Assembly: GCA_020055645.1 (NCBI GenBank) | Contig: CM034548.1 | Coordinates: 38,184,296-38,248,295 of the forward strand | Length of the DNA stretch: 64,000 nt | From: Tomocerus qinae | Taxonomy: Eukaryota > Arthropoda > Collembola > Entomobryomorpha > Tomoceridae | Direction: 5' to 3' | Part shown: one piece after another, positions 52,669 through 64,000 of the stretch | Layout: every line of letters begins with the position of its first letter | Numbering within the stretch: the stretch's first letter is position 1 | Notes under the pieces: model-generated | What the model was told of the DNA's origin: nothing | What the model saw: only the letters and a program-made list of their open reading frames with translations | Databases searched by the model: none | Position numbers and translations under genes: made by a program

Positions 52669-54117
52669 TTGGAGTAGTACGTACGCAACGCAGCTGAGGA
52701 AGAGTTTATGGTACGCTGTATTTGTATGAATGGCTGTAGGTTGAGTTGTAGTCGAGGAGTCTGCTCAAGTTTGCTGTGATGTAGCCTCGTCTTCCTTGGA
52801 GTAGTAAGTAGTATTTGTAGTTTTAGTAGCTGTCAACTCAGCTTTCTCTCTCTGTTTTTTACTGGTTTGTTTAGCTTAGCAAATAATTTTTGTTTGCGAC
52901 TTTACTTGGTTGACTAGACGAGAGCGGACCTGCGATTCCTTCCTCTCCCTATACTCTCCATACTCCTACAACTCTATATCTCTTTCAACTTTTACTTTTC
53001 TTTGTTTAGACAAGGTCGTAGCTAGACAGACAACGGTCCAGGGGCTTAAACATTTCCCAAAATTAACACTAAAAGTGTAGAAAAAAGTAAAGCACTTAAA
53101 CAGGGGTAATTATGGAATATTCCTCCCTCCCTCTTTTCCTGGCTACGTCACTTCCGTACCTATTTGGCTTAAGTTGTTTTCTATTCTTAACTCTAAGAGC
53201 TATATATTCTTTTGACTAAAGTAAAACAGTTGTAGTTATACGAGGATTTTCCTACTGTTTATACCAATAATTGTGAAACATTGAAAGAAAAATCTAGAAA
53301 ATACTGTTTTACTTCAAATTGTTAAAAAACCTAATTGGTGAAGGAATGTAAATACCATTGTTAATTAGTATTTTCGTATTCATAAGTTGTTACAAGTGAA
53401 GAAGGGATATTAGAGTTTTGTGTAGTATGAGTTGGAGTAGGTAGGAAGAAAGAGTGCAATAAATACATAAATGCAGGAATGGTCTCCTTGTGGTGGGGGT
53501 TTCAGTTGCACTTGGTTTGTTGTCGGGTGCGTTGCGGTTTGGTTGGTTACTGATAATGTTATGATATTTGATCCAATATGATTATGTACAACAACTCATA
53601 CTAATACGGAGAGCCGTCCTCCACGGAAAACAAAAGACTAGCAATACTTGTAATGTACGGAGAGATTTTTTCTCGTGTTAGTGTGTCTGTTTGGCCTCAT
53701 TTCCTGTTCTTCATCATCTTTTATGCTTAGCTGGTAGAATTTTTGTTTTTAAATAGGATGGGAGCTTTGAGGATAATGTATGAGTGACTTTCTATCTCTC
53801 CCATAGAGATTGCATAGAGGCAAACAGACAAATTCTTGTTTAGTACATGGTAAGTAAATAAGTAGTCGTCCAGTCCATGTATATGTATTGCGATGTATTG
53901 TGATGTACCATTGAAACAAATACGTGCATAACTATTTGGAGGAAAACAAGGGTTGGGAAGAATAGGAAGAAATACCACTTTATTTATGTTTGAGTAACGG
54001 CTGAGAATGTAGAATGCGGCAAGTTCATATTTTGATGATTTACAAAGAGTACGTTACGTTACGTAATGTAATGTATCGCAAAGTTGTATTGCATTGCCTT
54101 GCATATTATATCGTAGA

Positions 54118-54160
54118 AGGGAGGGAGGGAGCGAGAGAGAGAGATGAAATGAGATGAGGC
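54118..54160 (+). repeat. GGGA / GA purine repeat
   Basis: GAGGGAGGGAGC leads into (GA)n and then ATGAAATGAGATGAGG. Almost all bases are purines on the + strand. It lies on the G-rich side of a skew switch. Confidence 0.65.
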
Positions 54161-55399
54161 TCAAAGCGACGGAATGCAACCAAGCGGAGGCCTAAAAGGA
54201 TACAACTCTCTACTTATCTGTCTCTATAGCCACAACCTATGCATTATATCTCATGCAATATGTGGAACAAAGGCTATACTAAACAAATACTACCGTATTT
54301 CTATGCAAAGGGTTGTCCAATAGGAATTTTGACGTTTAACTTCTCATAGACATATTATATAGAGTCAATTTGGATGAGGGATGGTAGAATTCAAGAAATA
54401 CGGTAATATTATGATGATGTTTGTGCATGATGGAGATCTTGTAGTAAAATTCGGATTAAGTAAGTACATCTAGGTACGTATGTAGTATAATAGGGAAGAA
54501 GCAGTTGGGAAGATAGAAAATTTTCATATTATTTCAATATGACAGTGGTAATCGTGTAAAAATAAGTAAATTCAGTTTATTTGTGATTCCGTGTAAGTAC
54601 ATGGATGCATAAGTATATGCAGTATTAGCATAGCATTGTGTCTGGCTGGGAGAAGTACTTAGAACATACATAGATATGTAAATAGAATTTCGCAAGGAGA
54701 AAGGAAGTCGAATATTGTGTAATGCACAAGACCTTTCATTTCTTTCGCCTACACTAAACACCCATATTTTACTCAAACATTATTAAGCTATGAATATTAT
54801 CGTACATTTAGTCGAAAGGAGACACATACATTACAAACGTTATTCTTGTCTCTTGTGAGAAAAAAGTTCAAGAAAGTCAACTGAAGCGACTGAATGAGCT
54901 AAACTGAATGATACGAAGGAGAAGGAAGGAAACCGAGAGTTCTCCTACTACGGGATAACATAACAACCCAGCCAGATGAGATTGGAGAGGCTTTGACTGG
55001 AGTTCAGTCGTGATAAATGTTCCACAGCCTACAAACTCAAATCACATCACAGCACACTACAGACTCCTATACAATCCTCCGCCCTTGTTCTTCCTATGTA
55101 CTACTTGGAGGTATCTTTAATAAGGATGGTGGCTGACTTCTTCACTTCACTTAACTGCAAATGCAATGAATGAGCTTGCATTGCAATCTTTGACCATTCC
55201 CACAAAACACTCTTCTTTCGATAGTTCTAGTATTATACCCACTGCGAGACTCTTTTTACATTTCTTAATACCTTTTGAGATAAAAGTGCATTTGGTACTA
55301 TATCCTTTAGGAATATGCTTGGAGATCTCTATAATTTCTATATAATGAGAATAGGAATTTTGTATTTTTGTATTTTAGACAGTTATTAGTACATCTTTA

Positions 55400-57050
55400 G
55401 TTCTTGGCTAAAGATTGTTTGTAGAGTGCCGAGTATGGAGGAAAATAGATAGTGATGCGATGTTCATAGCTGATTTGGACTTGTGCTTGGGCTCCGTTGA
55501 TCTGTCCTTTCGCATGGGTTATTGTGCTGACTGGGTGACTTGGTTTGGGTTATTGGTGCTAGTGGCTCTGTGTGGGATCGGTTTACTTGAGTTGAGCTGG
55601 CTACTTACTTACTTGCTTACAATGGTGTGTGTTAAAGCAAGGTTAGTTAGTGTGCACATTTAGGAGTGTGTAGACAACAGAGATAAGAGTTACCTACTAG
55701 GGAGATAATAGTTGCTATAGAAGATTTGACATAACATAACTGGTGTGAACATGACTTAGACTAGGAAGGCCTTGGATGATGCGACAGAGTGCAAAGATAG
55801 TAAATTGGGGCCGGGAGATGCGATAGTGACAATGATACGGATGAAGGTAGCGATAGTTGAGCTGGAGTGAGAAGTGCTCCTCTTTCTTCTTCGGCCCTAC
55901 AAATAAAGTTCAAATAGATAGATTCCTGTGGAGATAGCGAGGATCTATCTGAGGGATGGACGGAGGACGACAGAGCGGAAATGCTGACAATGAGCCGAAC
56001 ACAAGTGCCTATGTACATACTCCTTTGGACTATAATGTAATACTGACTATAGAAATTCCTTACTAAGTACATCTTGCTAAGGTGAGTGCTAGGTCTGTGC
56101 TCACCTCGAGTTAAGAACAAAAGTTGCATGAATATCTACATCTGCACTACTTACTAGAGAGAGACATCGGCGGGAGAGAAAGAGAGTCGGCACTTACTGA
56201 TGCTAATAGGACTAAGTACTACTGCATGGACATAGAATAAATAGTAAGGGCTGTCTTGGCTATGTTCCTTGTGAGTTTGTGGAGTCGAGTCGGCTAAGTC
56301 AAGGAGAGAATTTCGGATTTTCGCTTTGGAAAGCACTAGGTGCTATTTGTAGAGGTGAAGATAATAATAATGGGGCTGGGTGAATTGGTAGGATGTGTCG
56401 ATAGATAATAGTTCTTTAGTATCAGTCCATTGAGTCGCCCATGGCTGTAAAGTGCAAGTGGTGAGACTCAAAGCTCAGCAACCCGCACTGACATTATAGC
56501 TGATCTATAGCTTCGTAAATCTCCACTCCTTGCCACCCACTACACATCTTCTCCACATATTATCGCTCTGGGAGAATACATTGTCCCACATGTGAGTGAG
56601 CTTAAACTACCCGTCGACTACTACTTTCCCTTCCTTCATCTCCATTATAATACTCTCTGCCTCCTCCACACATATCCACACAGACGGATACCACGCCATT
56701 TCAAATCGTACCAGTCAACTCACTTCCCAGCACTAATATCTAACTACAAAACTACATACGCCGCAACCCGCCTGCCTAAATAAACGCAAGGCCTTAATGT
56801 CTAACCTAATGTACTGGTACATAAGTATCTCTGTCTAATAATAATAATAATACCACGACCCACTGCTTCTATCCAAAGAGGATGTTCTCTACAATGCTCT
56901 TTTGCCCCGTTGCTCCTTTCTCTCTACTTTCTCTGCATCCTCGTGGCTTTCACTCGTCCTCCAATCCCACCACCACCACCGGCTAACCGAAATACTACAA
57001 CAAACTTTGTCATCTGCTAAACTTTATTCCGTTCCTAAATAAATCCATCT
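55400..57050. other. G-rich then C-rich skew island
   Basis: In 56281-56340 I count 20 G and 9 C; in 56641-56700, 23 C and 5 G. The switch is near 56.5 kb. The C-rich side ends in CACCACCACCACCGGC-like sequence (56968-56983). Open frames of 122 codons on the minus strand and 63 codons on the plus strand follow the composition. Confidence 0.5.
56836..56852 (+). repeat. (TAA)n microsatellite
   Basis: About 5.7 tandem copies of TAA. Confidence 0.85.
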
Positions 57051-57199
57051 CGGTAAACACCATTTACTATGTAACCTGTACAATAGATAAAAGTCCTATA
57101 TTATAGTGTGCATTTAAAAAAATTCGAATATAACCATTTCTTTCATAAGTCATGCATAGGAATATTTGAGTCTAAAAGTTTCAAACCCAGAGGGAATCT

Positions 57200-58750
57200 A
57201 ATTCACAGAGGCGGAATTGTTAATTAACTAATTAGGGATTAGTACTATGGCAAAGTATTTCAGTTAATAGTTAGTAATACCTGTGTTAGTAGCTACGGAG
57301 TTGAGATTTGGTGTTTAGAGCAAGGAGAATTGATTTAGGGTTTCGATTAGGGATTGAGGAGAGTTTGAAATGAATGAGAGAGGACAATGGTGAGAGAGAC
57401 GAAGAACGAGGAAGGACAGGAGAGGACAAGGGTAAGTCTGAAGGAAGGAAAGTAGTGGAGACAGGGCGAGGAGGGAAAGGGACAAGACAAGGGAGTGGAT
57501 TGAAATGAGACAGAAATAATCCTCATCGAAGATCTGGAGATGAGAGAGATGGGTCGTTGTCTTTTCCTTTGACTTGTCTGTCGGAGAAAGGAGAAGAGGA
57601 GCATTTGTATGTCATGATACCAGTAGCTGAAATCCAATAGAATGACATCCGTTGACTTTGTGTGAGCTACTTACGTAGATTTGGGTTGATGTAGTGGTAG
57701 TCAGTAATGCATCTCTCTCTCCTCTGTGTTGTGGTGCATAGGGAGAGAACTTAGCTGTGTGTACTGAGGAAGTTGTCCTGTAAACTGTTTATGTAGTATT
57801 TCTTAAGATTGTATTATTGGAGGGAGTGGAGATAGTAGGAGCGGATATTAACAATGGGCATTGTCTAATCGCAGTAATGGCTCATAAGGAGATGAGGAAG
57901 CAAATTTTTAGTGGGGATGACTGAGCTCTTCTTTTCCCTCCTATTAGTAGGAGCGTGGATATTAAGGGAATTGACTGGGAAATTGTGTTCGTCTTTTGTA
58001 GAGCATCCCTGGGTACTTCCTTAATAGGTATAGCACTTTATAGCGATGTACAGTCGGATTGTCGTCTTTGTCCGCTCATTCAAATGTGGTGAGGCAGCGG
58101 CAGTCTCTCAAAGTTAAGAATGTACTTATGTATGTACATAGTCTTCAGGAATGGGCATTGGCTTTTGGGTAACGAGCTTTTCACTCCTTGCTCCTCACAA
58201 AGTTAACTTAACTAAACCAACCAAACTGGTAAGTAGTTTAGTACTGTGTAATGTAGTACTTACTTACTTAGATAGAAGGAAGGAGAGTGAACATGGTAGG
58301 TATATGTCTTCCTCTGCTGTGGAATGTGCATCCTCCTATATCTACATAATAGGAAGACTCACTCTCGAGTGTTTTATGTAGGCAGTATCCTATGCAAATG
58401 AGTGTGTGAAGAATTTGCATGGAAAAGTGCTGCAGTGTCGTCATGTGCAGCCAGAAACTAAGACCCGAAAATTTATATCATCAGATCTTGAGAGATTACC
58501 ACTCCCTTTCTGATCACGTCTTGCTCAACACGCCTAATCATGTGCGGATGTGGAAACAAGGCCTCAAGTACACTGGAGAATATTACTCCCTCACTCACTC
58601 CGTCTATTAACCTAATGTCCTAGGTAAATATTGCATACACTCTCCCTACCCTCCTTACTACTCTTCCGTTCAAGGACACACTTCTGATTTCCCAATTATA
58701 CTACCCAAATTAAGTGCTTTCCCTGCAATACACACATATTACTATTCTCA
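57200..58750. other. G-rich then C-rich skew island
   Basis: In 57421-57480 I count 28 G and 4 C; in 58621-58680, 20 C and 6 G. The change occurs around 58.15 kb, so this island is broader than most. A 96-codon minus-strand frame (57347-57637) rich in Ser, Phe and Arg follows the composition. Confidence 0.5.
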
Positions 58751-59692
58751 AGCATAATATTGCAATTATCAATACTGAATTAATTGCCACAACAATCAAA
58801 CCTAATGATTTTTCACATGAATATCAGCTACTTCATTAAAGTATTCGAATTTTATTATTTTCAGCATCTCATAGAAATTGGTTATTCATTTCATACAATA
58901 TGCTTTATTAATTTGGAATATGATAATTCCAAGAAAACATAATAATCTAGTCTTGTGTTATATAAGTTTGGGATTTAATTAGGTAAACGGTGGGAAAATA
59001 GGGGAAGTAAAGAATGTGATCCACTGTATTTGTTATAATTAATCCTGATACTCGATTGACAGAAAAGTTGAAGTAAATTTCAAATTAAGCGATCTATTCA
59101 TAACTATGTTGCACAATGGCAGGATTTTTGGAAAGAAAATGACACTTATGGTTGTAGAAGCGCTTTTAGAATACAAGTAAACTCAGAGGATAATAAATAG
59201 TTAAACAAATTTTAGTCTTATACAAAATAATCATTTCGGTACGCAACAAGAAAGAGACGGGTAGTATAACGGAAGCATGAAACGTCTTGGTTGTTAAGCC
59301 TTCTCGTTGTTTGGTTATATTATTTTTGATATTTGTCACGTATTTGCCGTTTGCACTCATCTGTGAAGTACTTATCTGGTGTGGAATTTTATGCATTTAT
59401 ATTTGGATAGGGTATTCTGTATCGTAGGTTGAGGATTGCATCAATTGTGGATAGACATGTTTGAATTGTAAGACCAAGTCAGATGAGTTGTTCCGATAGA
59501 TATTCCAAGTGGAGTTGGGTTTTAAGTTGTCAAAAAGTCGTATAGAATGTCCTTGTGCTTCTAAAGGACATTTTCGAGGGTCGTATAGAGAATGTGCCTA
59601 TGTGTGCATATAAAGATGTGCTGGTGGCGAGAGGCAGAAATTCAGTTCGCTATTTTGGAATGATGCGGTGCATATTCGTATGAGATTGTACA

Positions 59693-59776
59693 TAGTAGTA
59701 GTAGTAGTAGTATAATATTAGTTGTAGTAGAATAGTAGTAGTAGTGTAGTAGTAGGAGTAGTAGTAAGTAGTAGAA
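59693..59776 (+). repeat. Interrupted (AGT)n microsatellite
   Basis: Three blocks of AGT/GTA triplets, separated by short AT interruptions, cover about 84 bases. Read on the minus strand, the array gives tyrosine runs in a spurious open frame. Confidence 0.85.
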
Positions 59777-60986
59777 GGGCTGCATGAGAATGGCACGCCT
59801 GGCTCTCCTCGTAACAACATAACTAAGTAAGTAAAGTCTAGTAAAAGTAGCGAATGGAAAGTAAAAGGGCAGCGAGAGTCTTCCACTTTTTATTACCCGA
59901 CAGAAATCGGCATAGATTTCCTAGGCATTTGATATCTCCATTATTGCATTGCACCCAGTTGAGTGGCATCTGCTACCCTTGCCTTTCCCTTCCCTATTAA
60001 CATTTTCTCCTTATAAACTCATCCTGTAGAGATTCAGGCATACATCCGAATGATTCTGGTAAACACACGTCTTTGCCTATATCTTGGATTTCCGAGTGTT
60101 GTGTACTCGTCTACTACTCTGTGTTACCAGAAAGTATATTGTACATCTGCAGCGTTGTATTTGTGCAGGGAAGAGGAATGCAATGTAAGAAAGTCATGCC
60201 CGTCAATATTGGTCAAAGCTATGAATATATTTTGGGCAGAGGCCATGAAATCAAAATCAAAGCTGTTCCTGCAATATGAACCCAGCTCGTCTCCACTCCA
60301 CTGACAATGAGCTGACGATGAACATACATATTATACATACTAATAGCTATAGGCACGTTTCTATATAGTAAATCTTATGTCATCTCCTCCTGGAGTCAAG
60401 TCAACTGACTTGGGTTGACGGACAGGCTAAAGATGAGCTGATGTGATTCGATATTTACTGTTCTTGTGTAATAATATCTTATATATAATAATGTTATTAG
60501 GTATACCTATGGGACTACCTAACTCTTGCTATAACACTACTACAACTACTACTAGTATGTATATAGGTCTTTTATATTATACTAGATAGCAGTACGTATG
60601 TTATAGCAGACATGAATAATACTTGGTTATGATTTGGGGGCTGTGCTGTTGTGGGATGATTCATAAAGTCTCTTTTTCAAAACCACAAATACAGCAACTG
60701 TTTAGATTGGCCATGTACGACCAGAGTGATTTTTGTAGTCACTCGCTCTGTTATCTCAGTAGGATGTGATGTGGCTTCCTATCGTGTTCAACGAGCGGAG
60801 AAAGAGCATATGGCATCTTGTCTTCAACTTCGAGATGTGATGAGACGCACTCACTCAAAGCCAACTCAACTGTAGGCAGCTTAGACCAACATCGCCTCAT
60901 TGTCAGATTTAGATATAATAATAAAATATAATATTATATATTGGACTCCGTACATACGTGACGTAATAATGGCTACATATACTTGG

Positions 60987-61004
60987 AGACAGACAGACAG
61001 ACAG
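60987..61004 (+). repeat. (AGAC)n microsatellite
   Basis: Four and a half tandem copies of AGAC. Confidence 0.85.
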
Positions 61005-61061
61005 TTTCATTTCGAACAGCAACTGGCATTTCATTGCATTGACTCAACTGGACTGAACCAA

Positions 61062-61077
61062 ACTGACTGACTGACTG
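61062..61077 (+). repeat. (ACTG)4 microsatellite
   Basis: Four tandem copies of ACTG, about 60 bases after an AGAC array. Confidence 0.8.
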
Positions 61078-64000
61078 TCTGCAAAGCAATATTTATCTTA
61101 TCCTTCTTTTCTTATTCCCCGATCCCTCTTCTTATTTCCTTATGCACACTTCAAACTCAAACGCTTCTCCTTCCGCTTACCTACTTGCTACTAAACTCCG
61201 TTTTCTTAACCAATATCCTGCTTCCTCCTCAACTCTTCTTTTTCAGCTTCTTATTTTCTTTACATCACTAACAAAAATTAATTTTACTACCAACATTAAT
61301 ATTTCAGTATCATAAACTTATTCTATCATATAAAATTAGGGAGAATCTTTGTAATGATGGTAGGCAAGGCAATCGCTGTTGGTTTACATAATTCAAAATA
61401 GTGAACATTTATACGAGTAGTTAATGTATTTGAACACATCTGCAAAAGATATTACTATTATTTTATTTTTCAGATAAATAAAAGTTTCTGGTAGTCTATA
61501 ACAAATGTAAAAATCCATTATCTCTATCTACATAACTGTACGGAGTAGTAGGATGTTAGAGTTGTAGTTAGACATAAGTATTGGAATGTCCTGCCATATG
61601 CATGTGGCATGTATTTGCATTAAGCATGTACTATAACGTTATAAGGTGGCTATGTGAAGCTAAATATCTTCCTCCTGGCCAGCCTTCTCCCTGTTCGCAC
61701 GCTCAACAATTTTCGCAAGAACATGATTTAACGTTGATTCATACCTTCTCTGGATTTATAGTCTCTTTCGTTTCACATTCCCCATCCCCATTTCTATCTA
61801 CATTCGAATCGAAAATCAAATGTTCTGTTCTTCTACCCTTGCCTCCTCTCCGCATAAACCCTTCTCTGCACTGCTTTACTAGCAATAAAAGTATCTACGT
61901 AGGTGGGTACACATGTAAGCAGATATAATCCGTTCATGTTTACTGTCCTGTCCACCGTAAACTAACCCAACATTATAATTTGTTAGGTAACCCTTACAGT
62001 GAAGTATTGTAATTCTATGTAGAATTTTGTAGTGCGGACTACGTTAGATATTCATGTCCATTTATTGAGCATTCAGTACCATATTTATTGCTCATTCTTG
62101 ATATTATGATGTTAGGGTGGACTAACAATTTGTTATTACTGTCATGATCCACTTTCCTACTTAATACACTGTAGTTATAGGCAAAAACACTAAGGTAAGG
62201 TTTTACAAGGGTTGGTATCTAAAGTATTGATTCAAAACGTTAGAAAATACTTACACCAATATAAATATTGTTCTAACTATTGTAGTTAGACTATTTCAAG
62301 TCTGAAATCAAAAAAAATCGGAATTTAAGTAAAGATATTGTTACTGTAGGCAAGTATCTTGAGGAATTAAGGAAATATTTTGGTGGCATTAAATCGTTAA
62401 GGGTGTTGTATGTAAATAAGAATTAATAGTAAGACAGGAAGATAAGAAAATAGGGGCAAATGCAAAGATGTCTAAGCAGTTAATGCTGTAGAATTTAGTA
62501 ATTGTGAAGGAGGTGGTGGCAAATGGGAGAAGCAATAATGAAAATAGAGTTTCTATAGGGAAGTTCGCGGAATGCAACTGAATATATTAGCTGTGGAGAG
62601 TAAAAGAAGAGGAGAAAGTGTGCAATAACAGCAATCCCCATTGCATTCCATCACCATCTCATCTGCAAGGCTTAAAATCTACGGACAAGATAAGACACGG
62701 TGAAAGAAATTATCGCTAAGATGTTCTTAGTGAGTACTTAACTGCTATGGAAGTGATGATCATTACACCGCATTTACTCCGGCTTTCTCTCTCTTTCTCT
62801 GAGCCGTAGTAAATACAATCAGCAAGTATATCCAACTCCTGCGTGGGCATTATACTAAATTATATTACATTCCATTGGCATTGGTTGGATAGAGGGAGGA
62901 ATTCAAGTGAGCCATTATCAAAAGGGCTAGATAGTTACTTAAGCTGTTCTTGTATTAAAACCAAAGCTTGCCACTACAAACCTAACCAGAGCATCCTTGT
63001 TTCCGTTTCTGCACAATAGATACGGACTTAATTCCTTACACTACAAATAAAATACGAGGGCTAACAAAAAATATGGAAATGCACACATATCTATGTATTA
63101 AGATAGGTGCAGGCACTTTCCACTTAAAACCAATTCTTGTCAGTTTAGCCACATATTTACATAGAGCCACTCTTCGTAGCATTACTATATGTACATAATG
63201 CAAACAATAGTATTGTGAACTGGGAGAAAGTGCGAGTCAAGAAGGAGTTACTAGACATTTGTCGTAGCATGAAAACCCAATTGTCTTTACTTAAACTTGA
63301 GTAAATATACAAGATATTAGTACAGCTGTGAGGGAGCAACCAAATATAGAGCACAACAGATTGCCTAGTAAGGTATGCAGCTCTATAGGAGATAAAATGA
63401 GACAGTGAGATTCGTGCAGTAGTTAACTTATCGTTATAATAATACTCTCTCTATATACTACTATGTAGGTATGTTGTTAGCTTTAAGTGCTCCGTTCTGA
63501 TGTGCAGCCGCCGAGTGAAGCACCGTCGAGAATAATACCTATTTGTATTCAGGCAGTTTGCAACTCATTAATGAAATTTGCCGTATGCTCTGGCAAGTCT
63601 TAATTATGCCCGTTACACAGTTACACCACCATCACCATATTTCCCCACTTACTTATCCTACACATTTTAACTTTCCTCACTTCATTTTCACTAGCCGCGG
63701 TCAAAGCACCCGACACCCGCCTTTCCCCAAGACAGCCTTTCCTAATGGGCTATATACACCACGATTACTACTACTTACCAGTTATACGTACTTACATTAA
63801 ACTTTTAGCTACACGCATGCATACAGACTAACCACACCAAGTGCATACCTACTCGCCTCCCCATTTTACTCATCTTTTTCTTATAAATTCCATCTGAACA
63901 TCCCACTTCACTCCATATTTCTATTAGCAATCCTTACAAAACCATTTTTACTCTGCTTCTTCTAATTCAAAATCTACTTTTACAAAAATTAAACGTTTCG

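Larger units (their letters stand above)
50093..64000 (+). other. NFI: Sequence downstream of the last recognised NFI exon; probable partial intron
   Basis: Starts at the donor GTGAGT and shows no further exon that I can recognise, so it is probably part of a large intron continuing past the window. Skew switches become frequent here: near 51.1, 52.9, 54.2, 55.0, 56.5, 58.15, 59.9 and, less clearly, 61.1, 62.65 and 63.5 kb. Several simple repeats are listed separately. NFI C-terminal exons diverge fast, so a short exon in this stretch could have been missed. Confidence 0.6.

Noticed and set aside
55761..56129. 122-codon minus-strand open frame
   Set aside because: The mirror case: the C-rich strand read leftward from a skew switch. 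No domain or conserved start context.
59650..59886. Minus-strand frame encoding tyrosine runs
   Set aside because: Direct translation of the AGT microsatellite.
63543..63800. Open frame after an acceptor-like CAG, phase-compatible with the last NFI exon, with a His run
   Set aside because: It has no recognisable NFI residues, lies on a C-rich skew side, and shows no convincing donor. Not enough to call an exon.
1..64000. Search for NFI palindromes TTGGC(N5)GCCAA suggesting autoregulation
   Set aside because: Half sites TTGGC occur, for example near 6953 and 36810, but I found no full palindrome by eye.
1..64000. Search for transposons, rRNA, tRNA and CRISPR arrays
   Set aside because: No transposase or reverse transcriptase motifs, no long terminal repeats, no tRNA B-box in a plausible cloverleaf, and no regularly spaced repeats were seen. 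Short non-autonomous elements cannot be excluded by eye.

Overview
The window is AT-rich animal nuclear DNA and carries one gene that can be recognised: the DNA-binding-domain part of a Nuclear factor I (NFI/CTF) transcription factor on the + strand. Four short exons are separated by long introns. The domain sequence is intact and close to the form known from arthropods, for example the segment [10 protein letters not shown] where human NFIA has CVQPHHIGVS. Together with the base composition and long introns this suggests an arthropod, probably an insect. The species cannot be named from the sequence.

Layout. Positions 1-21521 lie upstream of the first recognisable coding exon and contain no gene I can support. 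A compositionally distinct, promoter-like island lies at about 17.0-18.7 kb. The exons are 21522-21677, 40237-40428, 46389-46572 and 50033-50092. All four have GT/AG borders and compatible reading phases (0, 0, 1, 1). The introns are 18,559, 5,960 and 3,460 bp, and the last one runs off the recognisable gene after 50092. The first three exons total 156+192+184 = 532 nt, the size of the single large DNA-binding exon of vertebrate NFI genes, and they end in the same phase. The start codon exon and the C-terminal (transactivation) exons were not found; they are outside the window or too diverged to see.

The remainder is non-coding. Its most striking property is a series of G-rich then C-rich composition switches, all of the same polarity on the + strand. 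They are typically a few hundred bases on each side and are separated by AT-rich sequence. These switches create most of the longer open frames (up to 197 codons), which I reject as genes. There are also simple repeats (AGT, AAT, TAATG, AGAC and GA tracts), a 22-base exact dispersed repeat at 19.9 and 32.7 kb, and a 12-base motif present three times. I saw no transposase or reverse transcriptase, no rRNA or tRNA, and no CRISPR array. No previously undescribed protein system is visible; the unexplained signal is the non-coding skew pattern.
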